This document shows positions 10,091 to 18,888 of a stretch of 64,000 bases of DNA, in pieces (position 1 is the stretch's first letter; each line of letters starts with the position of its first letter). The translations under genes were made by a program, and so were the position numbers. This stretch comes from Pseudonocardia sp. CNS-139 (GTDB taxonomy: Bacteria > Actinomycetota > Actinomycetes > Mycobacteriales > Pseudonocardiaceae): positions 84,542 through 148,541 of the forward strand of contig MKJX01000206.1 in NCBI GenBank assembly GCA_001942415.1. The letters run 5' to 3'. The notes under the pieces are model-generated. The model saw nothing but the letters and a program-made list of their open reading frames with translations, ran no database searches and was not told the origin of the DNA.

Positions 10091-11678
10091 GGGAGGGGGT
10101 TGGCGGGTCGAGTGCGCGAGATGGCCGGGCGGTGGTGCGGCGCGGTCGGTGCCCAGCTCCGCCCGCACGAGGGCGGCGGCGTAGCGGCCGGGGTCGGGCC
10201 GTTCCCGGCCCAGGACCGTGCCCAGGTAGCAGCAGAGGAACCCGAGCGGGATGCTGATGATCGCCGGGTACTTCAGCGAGATCAGGCGCCGCCGCCGAGC
10301 ACGGTCGGCGACAGCACGATCACCGTGATCGACACCGCCAGCCCGCCCAGCAGCCCGACGACCGCGCCGGTGCGGGTGAACCGCGGCCAGAACAGCGTCA
10401 GGAGCACCACCGGCAGGTTCGCGCTGGCCGCGACCAGGAACGCCAGCCCGAGCAGGAACGTGATGTTGAAGCTCGACCCGATCAGCACCGTGGCGAGCGT
10501 CGCGACCACTCCGATGGAGATCGCGGTGACGCGGGCGACGAGCGGCTCGCGCCGTTCGGCGTCGGCCGACCCGCGGCGCAGCACACCGGTCCAGAGGTCG
10601 TGCGCGACCGCACCGGACGCCGAGATCAGCAGGCCCGAGACGACCGCCAGGATCGTGAGGAAGGCGACCCCGGCGATCACCGCGAGCGCGATCGCGCCAC
10701 CCGTGCTGCCGGCGCCACCGCCCAGCTCCCGCGCGAGGATCGGCGCGACGAGGTTGCCGCCGCTGCCGGCCGCCTCGGTGACCGAGTCGCCGGTCAGCAG
10801 CGCCCGGGCGCCGTACCCGATCACGACGACGAGCAGGAAGAACCCGCCCATCACGCCGATGGCCCAGCCCAGCGAGCGGCGGGCGGTGTGGCCGTCGGTC
10901 ACGGTGAAGAAGCGGATCAGCACGTGCGGCAGCCCAGCCGTGCCGAGCATGTAGACCAGCCCGTAGGAGACGGTGTCCACCGGCGTGGCCGCGGGGAGCA
11001 GCAGGCCCGGCCCGAGGATGGCCTCGCCCTGCTGGTGCAGCGCGGCCATGTCGGTGAGCGCGCCGAAGTCGAACCCGGCCTGTGCGAGCACCGCACCGGC
11101 CATCACCACACCCGCCACCACCAGCAGCAGCGCCTTGACGATCATCACCCAGGTCGCCCCGAGCATCCCGCCCAGCGCCACGTAGACCGTCATGAAGGCG
11201 CCGGTGAGCAGGACCGCCACGGTGAAGTTCAGCCCGGACAGCGCCTGCAGGATCGCCCCGGCCCCGACGAGCTGGGCGAACAGGTAGAAGAACGAGACGA
11301 CGATCGTGTTCACCGCGGCCGCCGAGCGCACGCCCTGCCCGCCGAAGCGCACCGACAGCATCGCCGCGAGCGTGTAGGCGCCCGAGTTGCGCAGGCGTTC
11401 GGCCAGCAGGAACAGCACCGGCAGGAACGAGAAGAGCGCCGCCGTCAGGATCAGCGTGCCGTCGAAGCCGTAGAGGAAGATCAGGCCGACGGTGCCGAGG
11501 AACGTGCCGGCCGACATGAAGTCCCCGGCCACCGCGAGGCCGTTCTGCGGGGACGAGATGCCGCGCCCGGCGGCCAGAAGTCACCTGCCGTCCGGGTCCG
11601 CCGCCCGGCCCAGACGATCACCCCGAGGGTGAGCGCGACCAGCACGGCGAAGGTCGCGAGGGTCAGCCCGTGGTTCAT
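10091..11678 (-). CDS. Sodium/solute symporter, acetate permease (ActP) type (frameshifted)
   Basis: Inner-membrane SSS-family transporter taking up small carboxylates with Na+. The N-terminus MNHGLTLATFAVLVALTLGV leads to RTAGDFW; one missing G at about 11577 separates it from the rest (ISSPQNGLAVAGDFMSAGTFLG). At least ten more hydrophobic segments follow to 10282. After a shift near 10290 the tail continues LISLKYPAIISIPLGFLCCYLGTVL, typical of ActP. No stop occurs on this strand between 10039 and 10272, so the 3' end is approximate. ATG 11678 overlaps the DUF485 gene by 4 bp, the usual YjcH-ActP arrangement. Confidence 0.88.
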
Positions 11679-12046
11679 CGGCCGTCCTCCCCGCGCACGC
11701 CGCCGGCGAGCCCGGCCACGACCGCGTCCTGCATCGGCACGATGCGCCGCGTCGTCGCCCGCAGGTACACCGCGACCAGCACGAACGCGATCGCGAAGAG
11801 GACCAGGACGCTGAGCAGCCCGGTCGAGCCGAAGACCGGCAGCGGCACCGACAGCACCGCCGGGGCGTAGGCGACGACCAGGAAGTAGCCGACGTACACC
11901 ACCAACGTCACGCCGGTGAGCGTCCAGGACAGCCGCGCCCGAGCCGCGCTGAGCTCGCGGAACGCCGGCGAGCGGACCACGGCCTCCGCGCCGTTGTCGG
12001 CCTCGACGGCCCCGGGACCTTGCCGATCGACCACGTCGTCACTCAC
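11675..12046 (-). CDS. DUF485 membrane protein (YjcH-like)
   Basis: Intact 123-aa protein with two transmembrane helices (LTGVTLVVYVGYFLVVAYAP and LLSVLVLFAIAFVLVAVYL) and the FRELSAARARLSWTL stretch of DUF485. Members are regularly the first gene before acetate-type symporters and are presumed accessory subunits. Here it is the first gene of the minus-strand operon and overlaps the symporter by 4 bp. The dyad at 12077-12091 lies 31 bp upstream of the ATG and probably controls it. Confidence 0.87.
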   Translation of the reverse strand: MSDDVVDRQGPGAVEADNGAEAVVRSPAFRELSAARARLSWTLTGVTLVVYVGYFLVVAYAPAVLSVPLPVFGSTGLLSVLVLFAIAFVLVAVYLRATTRRIVPMQDAVVAGLAGGVRGEDGR

Positions 12047-12076
12047 GTCGGCTCCTCCACATCGACGGGAAGTCTG

Positions 12077-12091
12077 TATCGGATACCGATA
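12077..12091. promoter_or_regulatory. Dyad TATCGG-ATA-CCGATA, operator candidate
   Basis: Perfect 6-bp inverted repeat with a 3-bp centre, in an AT-richer patch 31 bp upstream of the DUF485 start. The spacing and symmetry fit a dimeric repressor site for the carboxylate operon. The IclR protein encoded within that operon is one candidate binder; that link is inference. Confidence 0.55.
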
Positions 12092-12520
12092 TAGAGTCTC
12101 GGAATCCGGTGGAGGCGCACGCTAGCCCGCGCCGTCCGCGCCTGTCAACGGGCATGCCCGGGTCAACGCGCGGCGCGGCGGCCGAGCGAGGCCGGACCGT
12201 CGTCTCCGGGTGCATCGCCGACGGCCCTGGTGCTTCCGGTCGGCTCGGTGCTCGCCGCGCGCCGTGCTTGCGCAGCGTGACGCCTGCCGCGGGCGTTCCG
12301 GCTGCCCCGATCGCCGGCCGCCGGTGGCGCGCATTGCGATCGTCGCCGCATCCCCGCAGGTGAGCGCGCTACCGATGGGGCGCGATGCCGCGCAACACAG
12401 CAGCCACCGACGTGTTGCGGTCGTGACATCTGCTTGCTGTGTCGTTGTCCCGGCCGCGCTCAGTGACCACGACGCCAGACGTGCGTGGGGCTGTCCGCGA
12501 ATCCGGTGAAGGAGGCAGGC
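12092..12520. other. Intergenic region between divergent operons
   Basis: No convincing gene is seen: the open frames here are short, Arg-rich and lack RBSs. It contains an inverted repeat CGCAACAC (12391-12398) / GTGTTGCG (12412-12419) with a 13-bp spacer, 102 bp before the first monooxygenase. That could be an operator for the plus-strand operon. Promoter elements for both directions must lie here but are not clear by eye. Confidence 0.4.
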
Positions 12521-13823
12521 ATGCCGGCGGATCCGTTCCGTCTCGGGTGGTTCGGGAACCTGACGGCTCCCGAGTGGCGTACCGGCTGGTCGAACGACGC
12601 GCTGACCTGGACCGACTGTCGCTACTACGTCGACATGGTGCGGGACATGGAGCGGGCGGGGTTCGACTTCATGATGCTCGAGGACTCGCTGATGGTCTCC
12701 GACATCTACGCCGGCACCGCGGAGCTCGAGCTCAAGCACGCGATGTACGCGCCCAAGCTCGACCCCGTCCCGGTCGTGTCCATGCTGGCCTACGCCACGG
12801 AGCACATCGGGATCGTGGCCACCGCGTCGACGACCTTCTACCCGCCGTACCTGCTGGCCCGGACCTTCTCGACGCTCGACCACGTGACCCGCGGCCGGGT
12901 CGGCTGGAACATCGTGACCTCCAGCGAGGACCGGGCCGCCCAGAACTTCGGGATGGCGAAGCTCCCCGAGCACGATCTGCGCTACGAGATCGCCGAGGAG
13001 TTCAAGCAGGTCGCGGACAAGCTGTGGGACTCGTGGGAGCCCGACGCGATCATGGCCGACGCCCACAGCGGCTACTACGCGGACTACAAGAAGGTCAACC
13101 CGATCCACCACAAGGGCCGGTTCTTCGAGGTCCGCGGCCCGCTCAACACGCCGCGCAGCCCTCAGGGCCGTCCGGTGATCTGCCAGGCCGGCTCGTCGCC
13201 GCGGGGACGGGACTTCGCGGCCAAGAATGCGGACATGCTGCTGGTGATCCCCAACGGGATCGAGCAGATGAAGGCGTACCGCGACGACATCCGGGCGCGT
13301 GCGGCGGGGTTCGGCCGCGATCCCGACGACATCAAGGTCTTCTTCGTGATCGCCCCGGTGCTCGGCCGCACCGACGCGGAGGCGCGGGAGAAGAACGCGC
13401 GCTTCCAGGCCGACGAGCAGCGCAACTTCGAGGCCCAGATGGTGCACTTCGCCGCGATCATGGAGATCGACTTCTCGGTGCTGGACCCGGATCTGCCCAT
13501 CCCCGACGAGGTCTCGACCAACGGGCATCAGGGCACGTTCGAGGGCTGGAAGCAGGCCTTCGGCGGGCCCGATCCGGGAGGCCGCCTCGCGGATGCGGGT
13601 GGCGAGCATGGAGCTCGTCGGTTCCCCGGACACCGTCGCCGGCCTCATGGAGGACGCGATGGACGAGGTCGGCGGCGACGGGTTCCTGGTGCTCGCCCAG
13701 CCCACCAGCCGCGAGTACATCCGGGAGATCACCGAAGGGCTCTGCCCCGCGCTGCAGCGCCGGGGACTGATCCGGACCGGCTTCTCGCACCGGCACTTCC
13801 GCGACAACCTGCTCTCGTTCTGA
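12521..13823 (+). CDS. LLM-class flavin monooxygenase, NtaA/SnaA/DszA type (frameshifted)
   Basis: FMNH2-dependent monooxygenase of the luciferase-like superfamily. Typical segments: DFMMLEDSL, GIVATASTTFYPPYLLARTFSTLDHVTRGRVGWNIVTS, FFEVRGPLNTPRSPQGRPVICQAGSS, and the end LIRTGFSHRHFRDNLLSF. RBS GAAGGAGG precedes ATG 12521. One extra base near 13571 shifts the frame; removing it gives GPIREAASRMRVASMELVGS and about 433 aa. It is followed by a second copy of the same family and an oligopeptide-type ABC importer. The substrate is probably taken up by that importer and oxidised here; its identity is unknown. Confidence 0.88.
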
Positions 13824-13840
13824 CCCCGGAGGAGACGATC

Positions 13841-15147
13841 ATGTTCCGGCTCGGCTGGTTCCTCGGGAACGGGTTCGGCATCCAACCCTGGTACGGCGAG
13901 TGGGCGGGCAGCTCGATGCACGACTGGCCCACGCCCGGCCTCTACGTCGACCTGACGACATCGCTCGACGCGCGGGGTTCGACCTGCTGTTCATCGAGGA
14001 CACCTCGATGATCGAGGACACCTACGGCGGCTCGGCGGAGACGACCCTCAAGTACGGGATGATGGCGCCCAAGAACGACCCGGTGCCGCTGGTCCCGCTG
14101 CTGGCGGCGGCCACCGAGCACATCGGGCTCGTCGTGACGATGTCGACGATCCAGTACCCGCCCTACCTGGCGGCGCGTTCGATGGTGACGCTCGACCACC
14201 TCACCCGCGGCCGGGTGGGCGTCAACGTCGTCACGTCCGTGACGCACCGCGTGGCGCAGAACTTCGGCTACGAGTCGCACTTCCCGCACGCCGAGCGCTA
14301 CGCGATGGCGGAGGAGTGGATGGACGTCGTCAGCGCGCTGTGGGAGTCCTGGGAGCCCGACGCGCTCGTCCACGACCAGGCCGCTCCGCGCTACGCGGAC
14401 GCCTCGAAGGTGCACACCATCGACTTCGCCGGCAGGTACTTCCGGTGCCGGGGGCCGTTGAACACCATCCCCGGGCCACAGCGCAGGCCCGTCGTCGCGC
14501 AGGCCGGGAACTCGGGCCCGGGCCGCGAGCTGGCCGCGCGCAACGCCGACACGATGCTCGCGCTGGCCAAGACCCCCGCCGCGATGAAGGAGCTGCGGCA
14601 GGACATGGACGAGCGGCTGGTCCGGCACGGCCGCAAGCCCAGCGACCTGAAGATCCTCTTCATGTGTGTGCCGTACCTCGGGGACACCGACCGGGACGCG
14701 CAGGAACGCCACGCGCGCTTCGAGGCGGCCAAGACCGACCCGCAGAACATCGAGAAGCGGCTCTGGTACCTCTCCTACACGAGCGGCGGGGTCGTCGACT
14801 ACGCGAAGCACGACCTCGACGGCCCGGTGCCGCAGGAGGTCGGCAACGGCGAGACGACCACGCAGAAGGCCTGGCTGGAAGGGTCGCAGGACATCACGCT
14901 GCGTCAGCTCGTCGAGGGCCCGGCCAACTACGGCATGGAGTTCGTCGGCAGCTGCGACACCGTGGCCGCGCAGATGGGCGAGGTCATGGAGGAGGCGGGC
15001 GGCGACGGCTTCCTGCTCTTCCCGGACATGACGCGGCGCTCCATCGTCGAGGTCTGCGACGGTCTCGCGCCCGCACTGCGCCGGCGGGGCCTGATCCGGG
15101 ACGGCTACGCGCACCGCACGTTCCGCGAGAACCTCCTGGATTTCTGA
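13841..15147 (+). CDS. LLM-class flavin monooxygenase, second paralogue (frameshifted)
   Basis: Second NtaA/SnaA/DszA-type monooxygenase in tandem. It begins MFRLGWFLGNGFGIQPW with RBS CCGGAGGAG. A missing base near 13968 shifts the frame at DLTTSL, after which it continues RAGFDLLFIEDTSMIEDTYGG, then QYPPYLAARSMVTLDHLTRGRVGVNVVTS and FVGSCDTVAAQMGEVMEEAGGDGFLLF. Restored length about 435 aa. It resembles the upstream copy throughout, so the pair probably arose by duplication; the two may act on related substrates or as a heteromer. Both need reduced flavin from a reductase not encoded here. Confidence 0.88.
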
Positions 15148-15160
15148 TCGGAGCTGTGGG

Positions 15161-16123
15161 ATGACCGCGACCAGCGAGATCGACGAGACAGAGTTCGACG
15201 AGACAGCGGTGGTCGGCGCCCCGCCGGCCACCGGTCAGCACCTCCGGATCCTCGACGTCGCGGGGCTCACCGTCCGATACGCCACTCCCGCCGGACCGTT
15301 CACCGCCGTCGACGGCTTCTCGCTCTCGTTGCGCGCGGGGGAGCGGGTCGCGGTCGTGGGCGAGTCGGGGTCCGGCAAGACCAACGCCTGCATGGCCGTG
15401 GCCGGCTTCCTCGACCCCGCCGCCGACATCAGCGCGGAACGGCTGGCGTTCCGCGGCCAGAACCTGCTCAGCGCCCGCCGCGGGGTGCTCCCGCGGCGGC
15501 GGACGGGCATGGCGGTGGTCTTCCAGGACGCCATGACCTCGCTCGACCCGGTCTGGACGGTCGGCAGCCAGCTCCGCGCGGTGCTGCGGCGCACCGGTGC
15601 CCACCGGCGGCGGGACGCCGACGCCGCCGCTGCCGACTGGCTGCGCCGCGTCGGCCTGCACGACACCCGCCGGGTGCTGGCCGCCCGGCCGTACGAGCTG
15701 TCGGGCGGCATGCGCCAGCGCGTCATGATCGCGCTGGCGCTGTGCGGACGGCCCGCGCTGCTCATCGCCGACGAGCCGACCAGCGCCCTCGACGCGACGC
15801 TCGCCCGCGAGCTGATGGAGCTCATCGTCTCCATCGCCGACGAGTCCGGCACGGCGGTCCTGCTGGTCAGCCACGACATCGCGCTGTGCACGGAGTTCAC
15901 CGACCGGACCGTGGTGATGCTCGGCGGGCGGGTGGTCGAGGAGCAGCCGTCCGACCGGCTGGCCGAGCTCGCCACCGCGCCCTACACGAGGGGCCTGCTC
16001 GAGTGCGTCCCGACGCTGGAGACCGCGATGGCCGAGGAGCTGCCGACCATGGGCGGTGCCGGCGGCGCGGACGCGACCTCGGAGGCCGGCGCGGGTGTTC
16101 CCCAGGCGGGGGCGGGCCGGTGA
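15161..16123 (+). CDS. ABC transporter ATP-binding protein, DppD/OppD type
   Basis: Intact 320-aa ATPase of a peptide/nickel-type importer. Walker A is GESGSGKT (about residues 67-74), Q-loop VVFQDAMTSLDPVWTVG, signature LSGGMRQR, Walker B LLIADEPTSALD, and H-loop LLVSHDI. About 35 acidic or linker residues precede the domain. The start ATG lies 13 bp after the monooxygenase stop, and the end overlaps the next ATPase by 4 bp. It would power uptake together with 16120-16911. Confidence 0.92.
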   Translation: MTATSEIDETEFDETAVVGAPPATGQHLRILDVAGLTVRYATPAGPFTAVDGFSLSLRAGERVAVVGESGSGKTNACMAVAGFLDPAADISAERLAFRGQNLLSARRGVLPRRRTGMAVVFQDAMTSLDPVWTVGSQLRAVLRRTGAHRRRDADAAAADWLRRVGLHDTRRVLAARPYELSGGMRQRVMIALALCGRPALLIADEPTSALDATLARELMELIVSIADESGTAVLLVSHDIALCTEFTDRTVVMLGGRVVEEQPSDRLAELATAPYTRGLLECVPTLETAMAEELPTMGGAGGADATSEAGAGVPQAGAGR

Positions 16124-16911
16124 GCACCTCGGCGACGGTCCAGTTCAGCGACGTCGTGCGGGCCTTCGGCCGCGGCGGCCACACCGCGGTGGACGGGGTC
16201 TCGCTGCTGGTCGACGAGACCAGCCGGGTCGGCGTGGTCGGCGAGTCGGGCTCCGGGAAGTCCACGCTGGTCCGGATGCTCGTCGGGCTCGACCACCCGA
16301 GCGCCGGCACCGTGGAGTTCAACGGGCGCTCGATCGCGGCCATGCTCCCCGACGAGCTGCGGGCGTTCCGCCTGGCGGTGCAGCTCGTCGCCCAGGACAC
16401 CACGTCCTCGTTCGACCCGCGCCGGACGTTGCGCGACGCCGTCCGCCGGCCCCTCGAGGTGCTGCGCGGGATGGACGTGGCCGCGGCGGACGGCGCGGTC
16501 GACGCCACGTTGCGCGGGCTCGGGCTCGACCCGCAGCTCGCGAACCGGCTGCCGCACCAGGTCTCGGGCGGGCAGCGGCAGCGTTTCGCCATCGCCCGCG
16601 CGCTCGTCGTCCGGCCGCGGCTGCTGGTGTGTGACGAGGCGGTGTCCGCCCTGGACGTCTCGGTGCAGGGGGCGGTGCTCAACCTGGTCAAGCGCTACTG
16701 CCGGGAGCACGGCGCGGGTCTCGTCTTCGTCTCGCACGGGCTGCCGGCCACCGCGTTCGTCGCGGACCGGCTGGTCGTGATGCACCGCGGCCGCGTCGTG
16801 GAGGACGGTCCGCGGGAGCAGGTGCTGTTCCGTCCCGAGCACGCGTACACGCGCACCCTCGTCGACGCGCACCGCAGGACCGGCGACCGCCGGGGGAGCG
16901 TGCCGGCATGA
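16120..16911 (+). CDS. ABC transporter ATP-binding protein, DppF/OppF type
   Basis: Second ATPase of the importer, 263 aa from GTG 16120, chosen for the GTGA overlap with the upstream stop and because the domain starts right after it (VQFSDVVRAFGRG). Walker A GESGSGKST, Q-loop VQLVAQDTTSSFDPRRT, signature VSGGQRQR, Walker B LLVCDEAVSALDVSVQ, and H-loop FVSHGL. The tail EHAYTRTLVDAH is typical of DppF-like subunits. It overlaps the permease gene by 4 bp. Confidence 0.92.
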   Translation: MSTSATVQFSDVVRAFGRGGHTAVDGVSLLVDETSRVGVVGESGSGKSTLVRMLVGLDHPSAGTVEFNGRSIAAMLPDELRAFRLAVQLVAQDTTSSFDPRRTLRDAVRRPLEVLRGMDVAAADGAVDATLRGLGLDPQLANRLPHQVSGGQRQRFAIARALVVRPRLLVCDEAVSALDVSVQGAVLNLVKRYCREHGAGLVFVSHGLPATAFVADRLVVMHRGRVVEDGPREQVLFRPEHAYTRTLVDAHRRTGDRRGSVPA

Positions 16912-17954
16912 GCGGGCTGGTCCGTCGCAACCTCTGGTGGGTACGCAGGCTCGCCGTGCTCCCGGTGCACCTGTTCGTGTTCGCGGTTGTCGTGTTCTTC
17001 CTGGTCAGGCTCGTGCCGGGGGACCCGGTCCGCTCGCTGTCAGGCGGCCAGACCATGACCCCCGAGCAGTACGAGGCGGCCAGGGAGCACCTCGGGCTCT
17101 CCGGCTCGATCGTCGAGCAGCTGCTGGCGTTCCTCGGCCGCATCGGCCGGCTCGACCTCGGCAGCTCGGTCGCCAACGGCACGAGCGTGAGCGCCGAGAT
17201 GGCGACGCGGCTCCCGCAGACGGCCGAGCTCGCGGTGCTCGCGATGACGCTGTCGGCGGCGGTCACGCTGGCCGTCGGGTTCTTCGTCGTGCTGCGTCCG
17301 GGCAACCCGCTGTCGCGGGCGCTGGCCGGCTACGCGCGCGCCGCGGGCGCGGTGCCCGACTTCTGCCTGGGCGTCGCCGCGATCTTCGTCTTCTACTCGG
17401 TGCTGCACTGGGCGCCGGCCCCGATCGGCCGGTACGACTCGCTGCTGAACCCGCCGCCGCGGACGACGGGCTTCCCGCTGCTCGACGCGGCGCTCTCCAG
17501 CGACGCCCTCCTGCTGGGATCGATGCTGGAGCACCTGGTGCTGCCCGTGCTCGTCCTGGTGGTCGCCTACGCCCCGATGCTGATGAAGCTGTTCATCCGC
17601 TCGCTGAGCCAGTCGATCGGCGACCAGGCCACCCGGTTCCGGATCGCGTCGGGGGCGTCGCCGCTGATGGTCGGGCTGAGCATCACCCGGCGCGCCCTTC
17701 CGTCGTCCGTCGCGATGTTCGGGACGATCTTCGGCTTCATGCTCGGCGGCGCCGTCATCGTGGAGCAGCTGTTCGCCATCCCCGGGATGGGCGAGTACGC
17801 GGTGCAGGCGGTCGGCCGGGCCGACTTCGTCGCCCTCCAGGGTTTCCTGCTGGTCGTCGGCGCGGTCTCGCTGGTCGTGTTCTTCGTCGTCGACGTGATC
17901 ATCATGCTGCTCGACCCGCGGCGGCGGCCGGGCGTGACCGTGGAAGAAGGCTGA
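16908..17954 (+). CDS. ABC transporter permease, DppB type
   Basis: Intact 348-aa inner-membrane permease. An N-terminal helix (LPVHLFVFAVVVFFLVRLVPGDP) carries the usual LVPGDP motif. The binding-protein-dependent transport domain follows with about six helices, and the EAA-like loop is around SQSIGDQATRFRIASGASPLMV. The C-terminal part AIPGMGEYAVQAVGRADF is typical of DppB. ATGA overlap with the upstream ATPase shows coupled translation. Confidence 0.92.
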   Translation: MSGLVRRNLWWVRRLAVLPVHLFVFAVVVFFLVRLVPGDPVRSLSGGQTMTPEQYEAAREHLGLSGSIVEQLLAFLGRIGRLDLGSSVANGTSVSAEMATRLPQTAELAVLAMTLSAAVTLAVGFFVVLRPGNPLSRALAGYARAAGAVPDFCLGVAAIFVFYSVLHWAPAPIGRYDSLLNPPPRTTGFPLLDAALSSDALLLGSMLEHLVLPVLVLVVAYAPMLMKLFIRSLSQSIGDQATRFRIASGASPLMVGLSITRRALPSSVAMFGTIFGFMLGGAVIVEQLFAIPGMGEYAVQAVGRADFVALQGFLLVVGAVSLVVFFVVDVIIMLLDPRRRPGVTVEEG

Positions 17955-17956
17955 CG

Positions 17957-18841
17957 GTGACCCTGTCCGCACCCGAGCTCGCCACGCCCACCGCCGGCGC
18001 GCCCGAACGACCGGCGACGGCCGGACCGGGCCGCCGGTGGAACGCGCAGGCGGTCCTCGCCGTCCTGCCCGCGGGGCTGCTCGTCGTCGTCGCGATCGTC
18101 GGGCCGTTCGTCGTGCCCTACCCGCCGCGTGACGTCGTCGCCGCCCCGGACCTGCCCCCGAACGCGGCGCACTGGTTCGGCACCGACTCGGCCGGGCTCG
18201 ACGTGTTCTCCCGGACCGTCGCCTCGACCAGCAACGACCTGCTCATCGCGCTGCTCACGGCGGCCGTCGCCACCGTCGCCGGGATCCTGATCGGGCTGCT
18301 GGTGGGGATGAACGAGGCCCGCCGCGGCCCGGTCGGGTTCCTCGCGCGCGGCCTGTCCCGGACGCTCGACCTCGCGCAGGCGGTGCCGGCCATCGTCGTC
18401 GGCCTGGTCCTCGTCGGCTTCTTCGGCGCGAGCATCCCGTCGCTGGTCGCGGCACTGGCCGTGGTGCTGACCCCGAACCAGGGCCGGCTGGTGCGCACCG
18501 AGGTGCTCCGGGTTCGCGGCGAGGCCTACCTCGACGCCGCGCGGCTGGCGGGTGAGCGCCCGTTCCGGATGGTCCTGCGGCACGTCCTGCCGAACTCGGC
18601 ATGGCCGGCCCTGGAGAACGCGACGCTCGTGTTCGGGTCGGCGATCGTGCTGACCGCCGGCCTGGGCTTCCTCGGTGTCGGGCTCCCGCCGCCCACCCCC
18701 GAGTGGGGAACCATGATCGCCGTCGGAGCGCCGTCCGCGGCAGCCGGTCGCTGGTGGGCCGCGCTGTTCCCGGCGATCGCGCTCGCCGTGTCGGTCTTCG
18801 CCATGTCCGCGCTGGGCCGGCGCCTCTTCCGCGACGGCTGA
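17957..18841 (+). CDS. ABC transporter permease, DppC type
   Basis: Intact permease of about 294 aa from GTG 17957, 2 bp after the DppB stop. It has the N-terminal helix VLAVLPAGLLVVVAIVGPFV, HWFGTDSAGLDVFSR (the DppC signature), and the EAA loop with RGEAYLDAARLAGERPFRMVLRH cut by the usual Gly. The end LGFLGVGLPPPTPEWGTMI is typical. It pairs with DppB as the heterodimeric channel. The substrate-binding lipoprotein follows 47 bp later. Confidence 0.91.
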   Translation: MTLSAPELATPTAGAPERPATAGPGRRWNAQAVLAVLPAGLLVVVAIVGPFVVPYPPRDVVAAPDLPPNAAHWFGTDSAGLDVFSRTVASTSNDLLIALLTAAVATVAGILIGLLVGMNEARRGPVGFLARGLSRTLDLAQAVPAIVVGLVLVGFFGASIPSLVAALAVVLTPNQGRLVRTEVLRVRGEAYLDAARLAGERPFRMVLRHVLPNSAWPALENATLVFGSAIVLTAGLGFLGVGLPPPTPEWGTMIAVGAPSAAAGRWWAALFPAIALAVSVFAMSALGRRLFRDG

Positions 18842-18888
18842 GCGCCACCGACGCCCCCTGCTTTCCCACCTTCCCCCGGAGGAGAACC

